Made by a program: the position numbers and the translations under genes. DNA of 64,000 bases, from assembly GCA_021927905.1 (NCBI GenBank), contig BLLK01000022.1, forward strand, positions 2,046,001 through 2,110,000. Reading direction: 5' to 3'. Each line of letters opens with the position of its first letter. Position 1 is the stretch's first letter. The notes below the pieces were generated by a model. That model had not been told where the DNA came from, ran no database searches, and worked only from the letters and a program-made list of their open reading frames with translations. Shown in pieces: positions 22,383 through 33,188 of this stretch. This DNA comes from Chaetoceros tenuissimus. Taxonomy: Eukaryota > Bacillariophyta > Thalassiosirophyceae > Chaetocerotales > Chaetocerotaceae.

Positions 22383-23165
22383 ATGCAAGACACTCCTTTG
22401 AAGCATAGAAGACATCATCAACACGAAGATCCCGAAAATCCTTTCTCTCCTACTCCAAACGATAAGACAATGAAGCCGACAACTGATCAACCTAGACTAT
22501 TGCACCCGTAAGTTCTTCTTTGAATTTAAAGTATTACTTTTTCTTTTGCGACCGATAGACTATCTCGGGTTTTTATCATATGTTTACAGTCAGAGGCTTA
22601 ATTTGCAATATATATGTCTCTAACCTTGCTCTAACTTTTCTACCCTCTATATCTACGATCATGTCCACACACACACACTAGGTCACTGCACAACATACCA
22701 CAAGCATTACGTTTTCCAATGGCAGGATTCATCAACACCATGGGATTCATAATCTCACTCAGCATAGGAAACAAATTACTCGATGGAAAATTCAATGCAT
22801 CAACTATATACAGTATATCCAGCATCTTATATTTACCAATTGGTCATGCCGTTACAAGTTTAATTGTATTCGGTTGGCCAAAACCATATCTTAAAAATTT
22901 GTTGATGAATATGCCCATTGGTATCACGGGTACAGGTGTCGGGTCCTTTTTCACTGGATTGTTGGTAAATTATGAGTTTGATTTAAAGGTTGCGAGCTTT
23001 TTGTCTACTTTGAAATTGGTAACTTTGGAATTGGAAGAGGAGATTGGGCAGAGTTATACAAATGCTGCTGTGGTTGTCATTACTGGTATTTGGGGATATG
23101 TTTTGTCAGTAATGGTGAATTCAAAGCCAAAGACTTCGGATAAGACTCACAAGAAGGAGTTGTAA
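22383..23165 (+). CDS. Small multi-pass membrane protein of unknown function
   Basis: Exons are 22383-22507 and 22682-23165, giving 202 residues. The intron (22508-22681, 174 bp) has GTAAGT and CTAG ends and is longer than most here; its end is a short CA-repeat tract. Exon 1 encodes about 41 polar, His/Pro-rich residues. Exon 2 encodes four probable membrane segments around GFINTMGFIISLSIG, ISSILYLPIGHAVTSLIVFGW, MPIGITGTGVGSFFTGLLV and NAAVVVITGIWGYVLSVMV, then a basic KKEL-like end. HKKEL is a plausible ER-retention-like end but does not fit the KKxx rule exactly. I recognise no family. Confidence 0.7.
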
Positions 23166-23297
23166 TTGAAATGCAGTCTAGCGTTCAAAGTTATGAAAGT
23201 AATGATTGTGATTCAACATGAATATATACATTCTACGATTTTGAGCTAAATCATGCACAAACGGAAATATGTAGCTTCTTTACTTATAATATGATTA

Positions 23298-24206
23298 TTA
23301 TTTCTTCAAAGATGTGACAGAACTCTTGATGACTTGAGTTACAAGCTCAACATCAACTTCTCTGACAAGTCTTTCTACTCTTCCTTCTTGTAATACCAAT
23401 AGATTCATTGCCCATCTCTTGTCTCCAAGAACAGTATATTCTCTCATCCATTCCCGTTTTTCATCACAGTAAATATTCAAATTGTCAATTTCATTCTTTT
23501 TCAAAAATCTACGGTTCTCAGCGGGTGTATCTGCATTAATGATAATCATTTTCGAACGGATATCAGCTGGAAGTAATTTGCTAATGCTTTTCAATGATGA
23601 TCGCAACTCAGAACTCTTTTCTCTTGGATCCGTCAATACTACCAAACAGTCTTTTTGCTTTGCAGAACTCTTATTCAACCAAGGAACGACTCTGGAAGCA
23701 CCATTCTTTCCAAGAGCATTTCCAGTAGTAAAATTGACAAGATCTTCAAATACATCTGTTGGTGCCGGATCACCTTCAAACATACGATCTGCACCTCTAG
23801 CTCCTGCATCAATTTCTTCTTCTTCTTGCTGCTTAGTTTTATAGTTTGATCCACCAATATCATAATTCACAGTGGCAGATTCTGAATCCAACAATTCCTG
23901 GAATCGTTTGAGATCATTTTGTGTCTTCATCTCTTCATCACTCAGTCTCTTGTTTGCTTTAGACTTTTCTTCTTCTACTATAGCTGCAGCTACTTCTCCC
24001 CCTTCATTTAATTCACGTTGTTTCTTTGCTTCTTGCATTTTCTTCATGAGATCTGCTTGTTTGTTTCTTCTATTGAATGCACCATATAATGATGTCGATG
24101 ATGGCTCATTCTTTAGAATATTGAGTGAACTTTGGTTCATTGGTACAAACGCATCTACAACTGCCGCTCCAAGCACAGCTGCGACAATAGTTTGAGTAAT
24201 CTTCAT
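23298..24206 (-). CDS. Plastid-targeted protein of unknown function
   Basis: An intronless gene of 302 residues. The presequence (MKITQTIVAAVLGAAVVDAFVP) ends in an A-F-V-P plastid motif. Residues 45-135 are a charged, probably helical region rich in Lys/Glu. Residues 150-300 look globular, with beta-strand and helix alternation: KDCLVVLTDPREK, MIIINADTPAENRRFLKKN, YTVLGDKRWAMNLLVL, GRVERLVREVDVELV. This order recalls a thioredoxin-like fold without a CxxC pair, which is only an impression. The function is unknown. Confidence 0.72.
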   Translation of the reverse strand: MKITQTIVAAVLGAAVVDAFVPMNQSSLNILKNEPSSTSLYGAFNRRNKQADLMKKMQEAKKQRELNEGGEVAAAIVEEEKSKANKRLSDEEMKTQNDLKRFQELLDSESATVNYDIGGSNYKTKQQEEEEIDAGARGADRMFEGDPAPTDVFEDLVNFTTGNALGKNGASRVVPWLNKSSAKQKDCLVVLTDPREKSSELRSSLKSISKLLPADIRSKMIIINADTPAENRRFLKKNEIDNLNIYCDEKREWMREYTVLGDKRWAMNLLVLQEGRVERLVREVDVELVTQVIKSSVTSLKK

Positions 24207-24451
24207 TCTAGAAAAGTTCGAATTGGAATTGAGTATGGATACTAGCTAGTAGCATATTAATATATCAAAACACGGTTGCAAATTGAACCCACTTTTTCAC
24301 TTCTTCCACCATCGTGCGTCAGTTGTGCATCTCGCTCGTACTTGCAAAACTAATAAGAAATTGGTGCTTTTATTGGCTATGTTTACCATTATTACTTATC
24401 CGGCTATGATAAATCTTTTCATCAATCGAATGAAAATGGGACAGGAGTACA

Positions 24452-26383
24452 ATGACACTTGATGCTTCTGTTCTTAATTTCTATAAACAATCGAATCTCA
24501 TGTTAATTACTAATTACTTTCAAGCCTCTCAAGGTAGAGGAACTAGCGAAGCGGATTTGCAACAAGCTGGAGTTCAGGAGGAGGTGAAAGAACAAGAAGA
24601 AGCAGAAGCAGTAGTAGGAGCTTCGGAACAAGCAGGAGAAGAACAAATTGAAACGAATGCTGACATGGAAGAAAAAAGATGGATCTATCAAACAGAGCAA
24701 AGGCTGATTGAAGCGTGTTGTCAAAATGACTGGGATGCATTTGAAAACTTCTTATCGGATGAAGCTATTTCAAAAGAAAAAAAGAGAAAAGTTGTTCCTG
24801 TGATCACAGGTCTAAAAAGAGGAGCTCCGATTTCTATCGTCAAGTATCTAATAGAGTTGATGGGGAAGGAGGCGATATATTTGCCCGATCATACATATAA
24901 GAAGTATAATTGGATGCAACTTGCTTCGTTATGCAGGGATGCTTCTTTCGAAGTGATCAAGTGTTTGGTAGACATCGGTGGTAAGAACATAGTGGCAATG
25001 CATTCAGGCAATAGAGAAAGGACAGCTCTTCATCTGTATTTAGAAGTAGGAGGATCTTGCCCAAAAATTATAGATTTGTTTTTGAAAGTAGGTGGAATAG
25101 AAGTATTAGACATTGTTGATAGTTTTGGACAAACTCCTATGCAATGTTCTAATCGATCTGCAAGAGTAGCCATCATCGCCTGCTTACAAACTATGGAGCG
25201 AAGTCCTGTCGTTCGAAACAAAATTCAAGCGTTGCGGTCTATGGCTTTGTCTCCACGACAATTTCATGACTTGGTACAAAAGAAAGACTTCGGTGATATA
25301 CAAGCATTCTTATCCAATGAGGAATACTCGAAAGAAGAAAAGGTGAGATGCCTAAATTTCAGGGATATGAGAGATAACCGGAAGTCATTTGAACTATTCT
25401 TTATGCTTCTTGGACCACCCGTTGTTGCTGAGGCAATAGTTCAGGCCATGGGTAAAGACTTTTTGTATACTAGAGATGATTCTTCTGGAGATACATGTCT
25501 TCATATTGCTTGTTGTCCGTGGATTGAGTACGATGATGAAGGTACTTTTTACAATGTAGAGAGTCAAAGTAGACTGGTAGAATATTTGCATTCTCGTACA
25601 GGTGGTAAACTTTTGTTTGACACAAATGGGGATGGCGAAACATGTCTGCATAAATTGGCGAAATGTTATTTCACTGATTCAAACTTGAATTCTATCAAAC
25701 TCATGGTTGAAGCAGGAGGGCGAAAATTGCTTCTAATGAAGGATAACGAGGGAAAGACTGCGCTTCACAATGCATGTGAATATGTATGCTACAGTCAAAG
25801 CCACTTGAATACTGTCAAATACTTGGTTGAAGCAGGAGGTCAAGTATTGCTTTCATCTCAAGACAACGATGGAAACACTCCATTACACATGGCGGAAAAC
25901 GAAGAATTGATGCAATACTTGCTCTCTGTAAGCAGACCAAATGTGCGAGAAATGAAAAACAAGGAAGGTGACAAAGCAGTAGATCGTTGGTGGTGTCCCG
26001 AGGTCAAAGAATACTTCAATCTAATATCAACAACAGCGGACGCATTTTCCGACGATTTACAGTGTCCAATTTGTTTGGAGACTATGAAAGATGTTTATTT
26101 TATTCCTCAATGTCATCATCACTTCTGCAAACAGTGCATTACTCAATCTGTTCAACAACAAAACAGCAGTAACTGCCCAATTTGTCGGGGAGAATTCAAA
26201 CTTCGAGATGTCAGAGAAGATCCATTGATAGGACCAATTCTTCAGTCCAAGCTTTTGAAAGCAGAAAAAAAGAAGCAAGAGGTTCTGAATAATGTTCAAA
26301 CACAGCTCATGGAAGCCAAGGAAGAGAATAGAAATCTTCTAGACGAACTAAATAATTTGAAGCGAAAGTACAACGAGTTGTGA
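24452..26383 (+). CDS. Ankyrin-repeat RING finger protein (probable E3 ubiquitin ligase)
   Basis: An intronless gene of 643 residues. The N-terminal region (about 25-70) is Glu/Ala/Gln-rich. Ankyrin-type repeats follow in two blocks (about 120-245 and 330-510), with motifs such as TALHLYLEVGG, TCLHIACCPW, TCLHKLAKCYF, TALHNACEY and TPLHMAENEE. A C3HC4 RING finger lies at about residues 537-577: CPICLETMKD, then C-x-HHHFC-x2-C and CPIC. The last 50 residues form a coiled coil. The family pattern is E3 ligases whose ankyrin part binds substrate. The partner is unknown. The gene is tail-to-tail with another ankyrin protein. Confidence 0.87.
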   Translation: MTLDASVLNFYKQSNLMLITNYFQASQGRGTSEADLQQAGVQEEVKEQEEAEAVVGASEQAGEEQIETNADMEEKRWIYQTEQRLIEACCQNDWDAFENFLSDEAISKEKKRKVVPVITGLKRGAPISIVKYLIELMGKEAIYLPDHTYKKYNWMQLASLCRDASFEVIKCLVDIGGKNIVAMHSGNRERTALHLYLEVGGSCPKIIDLFLKVGGIEVLDIVDSFGQTPMQCSNRSARVAIIACLQTMERSPVVRNKIQALRSMALSPRQFHDLVQKKDFGDIQAFLSNEEYSKEEKVRCLNFRDMRDNRKSFELFFMLLGPPVVAEAIVQAMGKDFLYTRDDSSGDTCLHIACCPWIEYDDEGTFYNVESQSRLVEYLHSRTGGKLLFDTNGDGETCLHKLAKCYFTDSNLNSIKLMVEAGGRKLLLMKDNEGKTALHNACEYVCYSQSHLNTVKYLVEAGGQVLLSSQDNDGNTPLHMAENEELMQYLLSVSRPNVREMKNKEGDKAVDRWWCPEVKEYFNLISTTADAFSDDLQCPICLETMKDVYFIPQCHHHFCKQCITQSVQQQNSSNCPICRGEFKLRDVREDPLIGPILQSKLLKAEKKKQEVLNNVQTQLMEAKEENRNLLDELNNLKRKYNEL

Positions 26384-26563
26384 TCTTCCAGGGAAAACAA
26401 AGTTGACGGGGCAAATATACAGACCAAGTTATGATTTCTTTGTAATTGTAGAGTGTTTCTAAACATTGTGTCTATTTTATAAATACAACTAACCTGACTG
26501 TGACAGTATTTTTTCTATTCACAATATGAATCCAGCTTGGGCTTATGTTCAGATATTTCTTTA

Positions 26564-28387
26564 TTAAGCCTTCATTTCGGAAAGAACTTCATTCAAAAAT
26601 TGAATAGTATTCAGCTCCTCCCCGATCAAAGTATCTAATCCTTCATTTTTCTTGGACGTAGATTCTACTGATAATGCTTCGTTTTCATCAAACATCTTCA
26701 GCATGCTCGCTAATATTTCACGCCTTTTTTTATTTGTCTCTCTTGCCTCTTCCGCAGCATTTTCCATTCTTTTCTTCATTGCTCCTTGCTTTTCAACCAT
26801 ATTTTGAAGTGCAATGAGAAGAGCTGTTACAGCGTCTTCGATAATGTCAACCTTCATCTTGTGCGTATCTCTCTCCTTCTTTTGTTTTATCAATTCTCTC
26901 TCTAGCTCAACAGCCTCTTTTCGAGCCTTGACAAGCTCTAATTGCATGTCTTCTTCATGTTCATCTCCAATGGATTTATTAGCCTCATGAGAAGCGGATT
27001 CCTCGGGAAGAGTAGGAAGAGAGTTACCTGTAAATGGTTCTGTAGTGTTGATATGATTTTCATCAAATGTATCTGATTCATCGTCTAGCGTTCTTGAGTC
27101 ATATTCCAACGTCCTTGAGTCACTCAAAAGTATATTCTTGAGAGGATCCTGAGAAGAAAGCATACTGCTTTTATACCCATTGCCTCTTTCCAATGTCGAA
27201 TTGTCATCACGAACTTGGGTTGGCTCCTCAACATCAGCTTCATCGTCTGACTCAAACATGGCGTACTTGTCCTTCATGTCAAATTTATCTTCCGTCTCGT
27301 TCACTGAATCAAAGGTAGGGCTTGAATCACTCTGTCTCCAAAAGAAAGTTTTTCGCGCGATATTACTGACTCTCTTGACAAGTCCATTTCTTCTTCTGCG
27401 ACTACTACTCGACCTTGAAATATTTTTAGAGGAATCGTCTACCTTTCCAGATGAATTCGCGTCGGATGAGAGGCTTGTGCACGAAGTAGCAGGAGTAGAG
27501 GTTGAGCGCTTGTTGGCCGAGCAGTTGTGTGAGAGGTTGAAATCTTCATTATTTGTAACACTAGAAATGTACTTGTTCACAGCACCCCATTCTAAAGCGA
27601 GTTGTTTATCTATGGTTTCCTTGATGTTATCTTTTCGAGTTTTGAGTTGAATTACTTCCTCTTTCATAGCGTCAAGTTGCTCAATCAGATTTTTCTTTGA
27701 CTTTTTCTTTGACTTATCATAGATGGAAGCTCTTGTCGATATTGTCGAGTCATCTCCATCGTGCATGACTTCCAGTTCGTAATAGGCATGTAAAATATCA
27801 ATCACGTCCTCTCTAAACTCATACTCATCTGCATTGACAGCCATCTCTAAAGGAGATATTCCATCATAGTCTTTTGCACATGCCAGAGACTTATTTTCTT
27901 TCAGTAGAACTTCCACAACAGCAGGGGAATGGACTCCCCACTGTGCAGCTAGATGAATCGGTAAATAGCCATTCATCTGTACACGAAACATGTTCGCTTC
28001 GGGATTATGTAGGATTAAAAGTTCAATGACTTCAGCAGATGCTTGGTTAGCACATGCATAGTGCAAAGGATACATTCCATTATCATCAATGATATTGGAA
28101 GCATCGGAATATTTGGAAAGGAGGCTGCTCACAACTTCGAGAGGAGGCTGCCTTGCACAGGCAGAATGGAGAGGAAGAAATCTAACCTCGTTGTCTTCGT
28201 CTTCATCACAACATGGATCCCTCTTGACTACCCACGTTTTTGCTTCGAGTGGATTCCTATCTGCTGCACGCAATGCTTTATCCCATTCATATGCACAAAT
28301 ACACGTGTACAACTTTGTAGGATTCAGATCATAGTCCACCTCTATCACCTCTTCACTGTTTTGAGAAAAAATTGAAGCTTCCATCAT
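26564..28387 (-). CDS. Ankyrin-repeat protein with coiled-coil tail
   Basis: An intronless gene of 607 residues. Ankyrin repeats occupy about residues 60-205: LPLHSACARQPPLEVVSSLL, YPLHYACANQASAEVIELLI, LPIHLAAQWGVHSPAVVEVLL and SPLEMAVNADEY. A coiled coil at about 225-270 follows. The middle is a Ser/Asp-rich disordered region with a basic RRRRNGLVKR patch near 330. A long coiled coil runs from about 480 to 570 (VKARKEAVELERELIKQKKERD). Proteins of this architecture are very numerous in diatoms and their roles are mostly unknown. Confidence 0.82.
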   Translation of the reverse strand: MMEASIFSQNSEEVIEVDYDLNPTKLYTCICAYEWDKALRAADRNPLEAKTWVVKRDPCCDEDEDNEVRFLPLHSACARQPPLEVVSSLLSKYSDASNIIDDNGMYPLHYACANQASAEVIELLILHNPEANMFRVQMNGYLPIHLAAQWGVHSPAVVEVLLKENKSLACAKDYDGISPLEMAVNADEYEFREDVIDILHAYYELEVMHDGDDSTISTRASIYDKSKKKSKKNLIEQLDAMKEEVIQLKTRKDNIKETIDKQLALEWGAVNKYISSVTNNEDFNLSHNCSANKRSTSTPATSCTSLSSDANSSGKVDDSSKNISRSSSSRRRRNGLVKRVSNIARKTFFWRQSDSSPTFDSVNETEDKFDMKDKYAMFESDDEADVEEPTQVRDDNSTLERGNGYKSSMLSSQDPLKNILLSDSRTLEYDSRTLDDESDTFDENHINTTEPFTGNSLPTLPEESASHEANKSIGDEHEEDMQLELVKARKEAVELERELIKQKKERDTHKMKVDIIEDAVTALLIALQNMVEKQGAMKKRMENAAEEARETNKKRREILASMLKMFDENEALSVESTSKKNEGLDTLIGEELNTIQFLNEVLSEMKA

Positions 28388-28912
28388 TCCTCATTTACTT
28401 TCTAAATGATGTAGTGTAATAAAGAATAGTGTGGGAAACAATGAGTTCTTTCCTACAAAATCATATTATGAAGAAAATTTTGGTTACATCCATTCAACGC
28501 ACATCCATCCCATCAAAATTTACTGATTGTAAAAATGTCGTAAAATTTGGCTAAAATAAGGATATGCAAGGTCCTCCTGTACTAAAATAGATCTTAAGAA
28601 TCCTTTTATCCAGCCTTTTTCCGTTGGAGGAAAAATTTGGCATTTCAATCACAACGTGGATCGATATCAATAATTGTATGGAAGCTTGTTACGAGTATGT
28701 CGTATCATTTCTTCCATCATCCTGAAAAACTTCATTTTATGCAAATACAAGTAAAAATGGCGTGAAACTAGGCATGGGGGAGAGCAAACCTGAACTCTAA
28801 ACCTTACAAATCCTCATAATAGTAATTCCCTGATTAGCGAAATTCTTTACATCTTTTTTATAGTAGGTATATATTCTAGCTAGAACTCTGAGTAATTATA
28901 AAAAATCAAATT
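28388..28912. other. Intergenic spacer
   Basis: AT-rich sequence between two minus-strand genes. It should include the promoter of the ankyrin gene and the 3' end of the epimerase. Nothing specific is seen. Confidence 0.45.
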
Positions 28913-29806
28913 CTAGAGACAAGTGATTTTTTGCAAAAAGGAAACCTTCTTTCCTGTCTGTAATTTGTCTGATGCATTCACCAAAGGCTCGACACAAATC
29001 ATATCATGATATTCTTCATCTCCAAAGTCTCCCATCTTTTTACTTTTTTCGACAAATGGATTCCAAACAACCACACTGACTGGAACAATTTCCCCATCTG
29101 CAGCAGCAGTAGCATGCACCAATACTTTAGAAGATGCCCCAGTTGAAACTTCCACTTCCAATGTAGACTGATTCTCTGGAGGTGAAAAGATACAATCCAA
29201 CTCCGCTTCGACTGCAACGGGTTCATCACCTTGTACAGTCTCAATGGAAGTCAATTGATCAAATCGTTTATAACCCGCTAAACCAGTCACATTGCAAATA
29301 TTTGTATCAAGAGCTTTTCCATCCTCAATTTGATAATACGTATGAAACAAAGTTTGATAATCAAATGCATTTTCACCACTATTTTCCACAGTCAAAATGG
29401 TAGTCAATGCATCAGCAGATACCTTGACTGTAAGGGTAATACTACAATCAACAGTAGATTCATCTTTCCAAACTCCCTCTCCTCTTCCATTGACGACATC
29501 TTTGAGATCTAATGTAAAGTCACAAATACATTCCTTTTCTCCATCTACAGGAGTCCCTGGTTTCCAATAGTTGTTACGAAGAAATCCATGTTGTGGCATA
29601 TCTTTGTTGGGTTGTCCAAATTGTGGAAAAACAAGCGGGATTCCTCCTCGCGTTGCTTTGCTTCCATCGAGTTTTGCCAATTTGGATACGAAGAGAATCT
29701 CCTTTCCTTTGGCGTTTACGAAGCTGCTCACGGTCGCTCCAAAAGGTAGCACTTTTGCACATGCGCCAGATGCAGAGTGATTGATGATTACTGCTTCATT
29801 CGACAT
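28913..29806 (-). CDS. Glucose-6-phosphate 1-epimerase-like (aldose epimerase family)
   Basis: An intronless gene of 297 residues, the usual length for YeaD/HXPE-type epimerases. Family words visible in order are GKEILFVSKLAKLDGSKATRGGIPLVFPQFG (an R-G-G-I-P phosphate/sugar loop), MPQHGFLRN with the conserved His, LFHTYYQI with the second catalytic His, VTGLAGYKRFD, VVVWNPF, and FGDEEYHDMICVEPL with the catalytic Glu. The enzyme interconverts alpha and beta glucose-6-phosphate. No targeting peptide is evident, so a cytosolic role is likely. Confidence 0.88.
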   Translation of the reverse strand: MSNEAVIINHSASGACAKVLPFGATVSSFVNAKGKEILFVSKLAKLDGSKATRGGIPLVFPQFGQPNKDMPQHGFLRNNYWKPGTPVDGEKECICDFTLDLKDVVNGRGEGVWKDESTVDCSITLTVKVSADALTTILTVENSGENAFDYQTLFHTYYQIEDGKALDTNICNVTGLAGYKRFDQLTSIETVQGDEPVAVEAELDCIFSPPENQSTLEVEVSTGASSKVLVHATAAADGEIVPVSVVVWNPFVEKSKKMGDFGDEEYHDMICVEPLVNASDKLQTGKKVSFLQKITCL

Positions 29807-30209
29807 TTTGATTCGATGCTAGGGTGGTTTATGTAAAATAATAGAGGTAATGGATGGAGATACAAGAGAAACAGAGAAATACACACATCGAACATCCATC
29901 AAAGTGCAATGACCGTTTGATGACCATGCTTTGCTTATGACATAGTACAATTATAGGTTCTTGTCCAGACAATTCAGACATAAAATAGCCCATGGACAGA
30001 TGTCTATGTAAGAATTCAAATTTATAAGATTCAAGTGCGCAGGATAGAGCCTACCGCTTCTTTTCAGCTCAAGGCATTCGACATTCGACAGCACAAAACA
30101 TACATTTCTCTCTCATTATTTCAGTTCTAAGAATAGGTGTGACGTCCATAGCTCACATATTAGATCACATTGAATAGTCTCCCTTGACTACAAACCAATC
30201 CACGAAACA
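29807..30209. promoter_or_regulatory. Divergent promoter region with TGACGTCC
   Basis: This 403-bp gap lies between the epimerase (minus) and the dioxygenase-like gene (plus). TGACGTCC at 30140-30147, about 60 bp above the plus-strand start, is one base off the TGACGTCA palindrome found in other promoters of the window. Confidence 0.35.
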
Positions 30210-33149
30210 ATGGGGAGCGACAGCACTACACAGAAGCGACAAGATTTATTGAAACTCATTAATCACCTAAGATCAAATCCCGAACACGATGAAAGCAGTG
30301 AAGCAACAAATGTCGTCCTCTCTCGTCTATTAGCAGAAGTGCGCCGTACCGAAGTGGAAGAAATGAGAAAATTCATTCAATCCTGTCCAGGAATCTCATC
30401 CAATAGTTTCGCTATGGAAACAGCACATGATGCAATGGACGAGGCTATGCGACACATTAATAAAAATAGTGATCAACTACAGACCAACCTATTGACCAAG
30501 CAAGCTTTGACCAATAGCTTTTTCGGAAAAGAAATTGAAGCGTTGGAAGTTAGTATGGAAGAATCTTCAAATGATTCCTCCAGTTTCGAGAAGGAAGAAG
30601 AGCCTATGATCAAAACACATGTCAAGAAAAATGTATCATCATCAAATGAAAGGTCTTTGGTGATGAAATTCATCTTGGGGATTTTGAGATGTATTTTTAT
30701 GGATTTGCCATTGGCTACTACCTGTTTATTCTTGGTCACTGTCTACTGTACTCAGAGCATTTATTACACTTACTATGTTCCTATTATGCAGAGTGTCACT
30801 TGGGACGAAGATCGGAAAGAAAAGGAATATACCAATTACTTGAGGACATGTGGTAGAGAAGATGTTTCTACCTTGAATCCAGATGATTTTATTGTTGATC
30901 CTGAAAACACTTCACCAGAAGAGGCTGTAGAAATGACAAATAAGCATGGAATGACTATATTTCCTAATCTTTTGACACTTGAAACTGCAGATAAAATGAG
31001 AGACTATGTCTTGAAGAAGAATTATGCATTGAGTGAAGAAGAAGGTATGTTTTATGTCTTGCATTGATACTGTGTATCAAATCTTTCTAGGCACACGTAT
31101 TTCTAATGAAAAATTAATACTATAGCCGTATGGCTCATTAGTAATCAAAATCGTTGGTCATTCTTGATTGGTGCAGATGAAGATCCATCAATTCCACCTG
31201 TTCTCAAAGAAATTGCAACCAATGAATCATTCCAAAATACGATTTCTTTATTAATGGGAGAAGACCCTGCCATGGTAGAGTTTACAGCCATTACTAGTGC
31301 CTATGGCGCAGGTGATCAAAATTGGCATTCGGATAATAATTTTGATGGTAGTCAAATGCATCATGCAAGATCTTTTGTACCAATGTATTCCTTGTTTGTT
31401 CCATTGCAGGATACTACCAAGGAGATGGGAGCAACTTCTGCGTGCCCTGGGACTCACTTGTGTGGTTCTGACAATAATTTGTCAAACATGTGTGAACAAC
31501 TTAATTTCCAAGTGTCGGATAGTAGAGGACGTTTGGCAAAAGAAGGCGACGATCGTGTATGGAAAACTGGAGATGGTTACTTGATGAATTTGAACACTTA
31601 TCATCGTGGTCCAGCACACATTGACCCAAATGGACCTGAAAGAGCTATGCTGATTTTGACCATTTCACCTCGACCAAGAGGTCCAGAATTCGACCGTCGT
31701 CAGATTAGTCTCGGTACATCTTATTCCGGAAGATGGGATATGTGGGGGCATACCATGAAAGATCTCGCAATGATTGACAAAATCAAGGGTTTTCCATGGA
31801 AGCAGCTTCGTACACTTGGAATTTACAAACCAATGGGAACACATAGAAACAAGTCAGTACTTTGGGGATGGGATTATTTGACTGTAGTCTGTTCGAGAAT
31901 TGCAAATCAGCAATTTGGTTTCAGATACGATGATCTTGAGGCATTTTTGAAGAGCATCAACAAAAAGGGAAAAATCTACGAAATTCTCTTTGGGCAGTTA
32001 CCGAGAGATGTTGACGAGCTTGAGGATCCATTTGTTTGGCCAGCATACTTTGAGGAAACCTTTGCTCGGTGCCTTGGATATAGCAAGATTGCTTTTGGAT
32101 CAATTTCATTGTTCTACTTATTTGCTTCGTTGTTCCAAAAGAAAAAGATGGCATCCATCAGTCGTGGAATCAAAATTAGCGCTTTCATCACAGCCTTGGG
32201 ATACTTGGCTCTCTACAGAATTTCCATCACGCCTTGGGGAAAAGACATCCGTTCCGGTTGGGCACAAGAATCACCGTTCCCAGACTACGAACAAACTCCT
32301 GTTTTTGGTGAAACTACATTACCAATCGGCAGCGATGTGTTGTTTCCAATGAGAATTGATAGTCCATTTCTAGCTGGTCATAACCTCATCTACAATCATC
32401 AACCAGGAAACATGGTATACAATGAGCTTGTATCTCCAATTACCAAAGAGTCTCCTGCGTTTGTTGTTTCCAGTATGATTGACAGTGTCATGACCAAAGT
32501 ACAAGAAAAGAATGGAAGATTTTTGCGTCAGAATGAAGTAGGTGACTGGGAGATTCTTCCAAAGAAAAATGCAGCCAGCATGATTCAGAGACAAATGCTA
32601 GCTGAAGGCAATCCAATTATCAAATCTCTAGCACAAGAAATCAAATTCTTGAAATCAGAAGCACGTTTTGGACGTAGAAGAAATATGGTTAGCATTCGTG
32701 AGCATTCCATTGAGCGATTGAACAAGCTCGAAGAAAGAATGTTTGACATGAAACTTCCTGAGGAGAAACCTTCTGTAATAAATCAATTTGAGATTCGTCC
32801 TGTTGCAGTCATGAAGAATGCAAAGAAAGACACATCAAATAACAGCGAAAGTGAAGGATATAAGAAGGGTGATGTAGTGGAAGGTTACTTCGAGAATGAC
32901 GGATGGTTCAAGGGAACAGTAACATCTGTCCGAAGAAATAAGGTTGCTATCGCGTTCGACGATGGTGACTTCCAAATCTTGACCTTGAATAAAGTTCGAA
33001 AATATACAAAGCTAGAAGTAGGCGATGAAGTCTTTTCTCAAGGGAAGAAGGTAGTCATTACTCACATTTCAGCAAACGGTCACATTGAAGTGGAAGACGT
33101 AGATGAAAATATTCATGAAGATTTCATTTTCAATGTTCGTAAAATTTAA
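30210..33149 (+). CDS. Phytanoyl-CoA dioxygenase-like membrane protein with Tudor-like tail
   Basis: Exons are 30210-31044 and 31126-33149 (81-bp intron), giving 952 residues. A membrane segment lies near residues 155-190 (CIFMDLPLATTCLFLVTVYC). The PhyH-type Fe(II)/2-oxoglutarate oxygenase domain spans about 245-480. DQNWHSDNNFDG supplies the H-x-D iron ligands, and NTYHRGPAHIDP the distal His, followed by Arg at RAMLILTISP. Two more hydrophobic stretches occur around residues 590-630. The C-terminal 90 residues (GDVVEGYFENDGWFKGTVTSV, VAIAFDDGDF, YTKLEVGDEVF) form a Tudor/Agenet-like pair. Family members hydroxylate lipids or small molecules; the substrate is unknown. The membrane-oxygenase-Tudor order is unusual. 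Confidence 0.8.
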
Positions 33150-33188
33150 TTAAAATACTACTTATATACTAGATAAGGATATCAAAAC

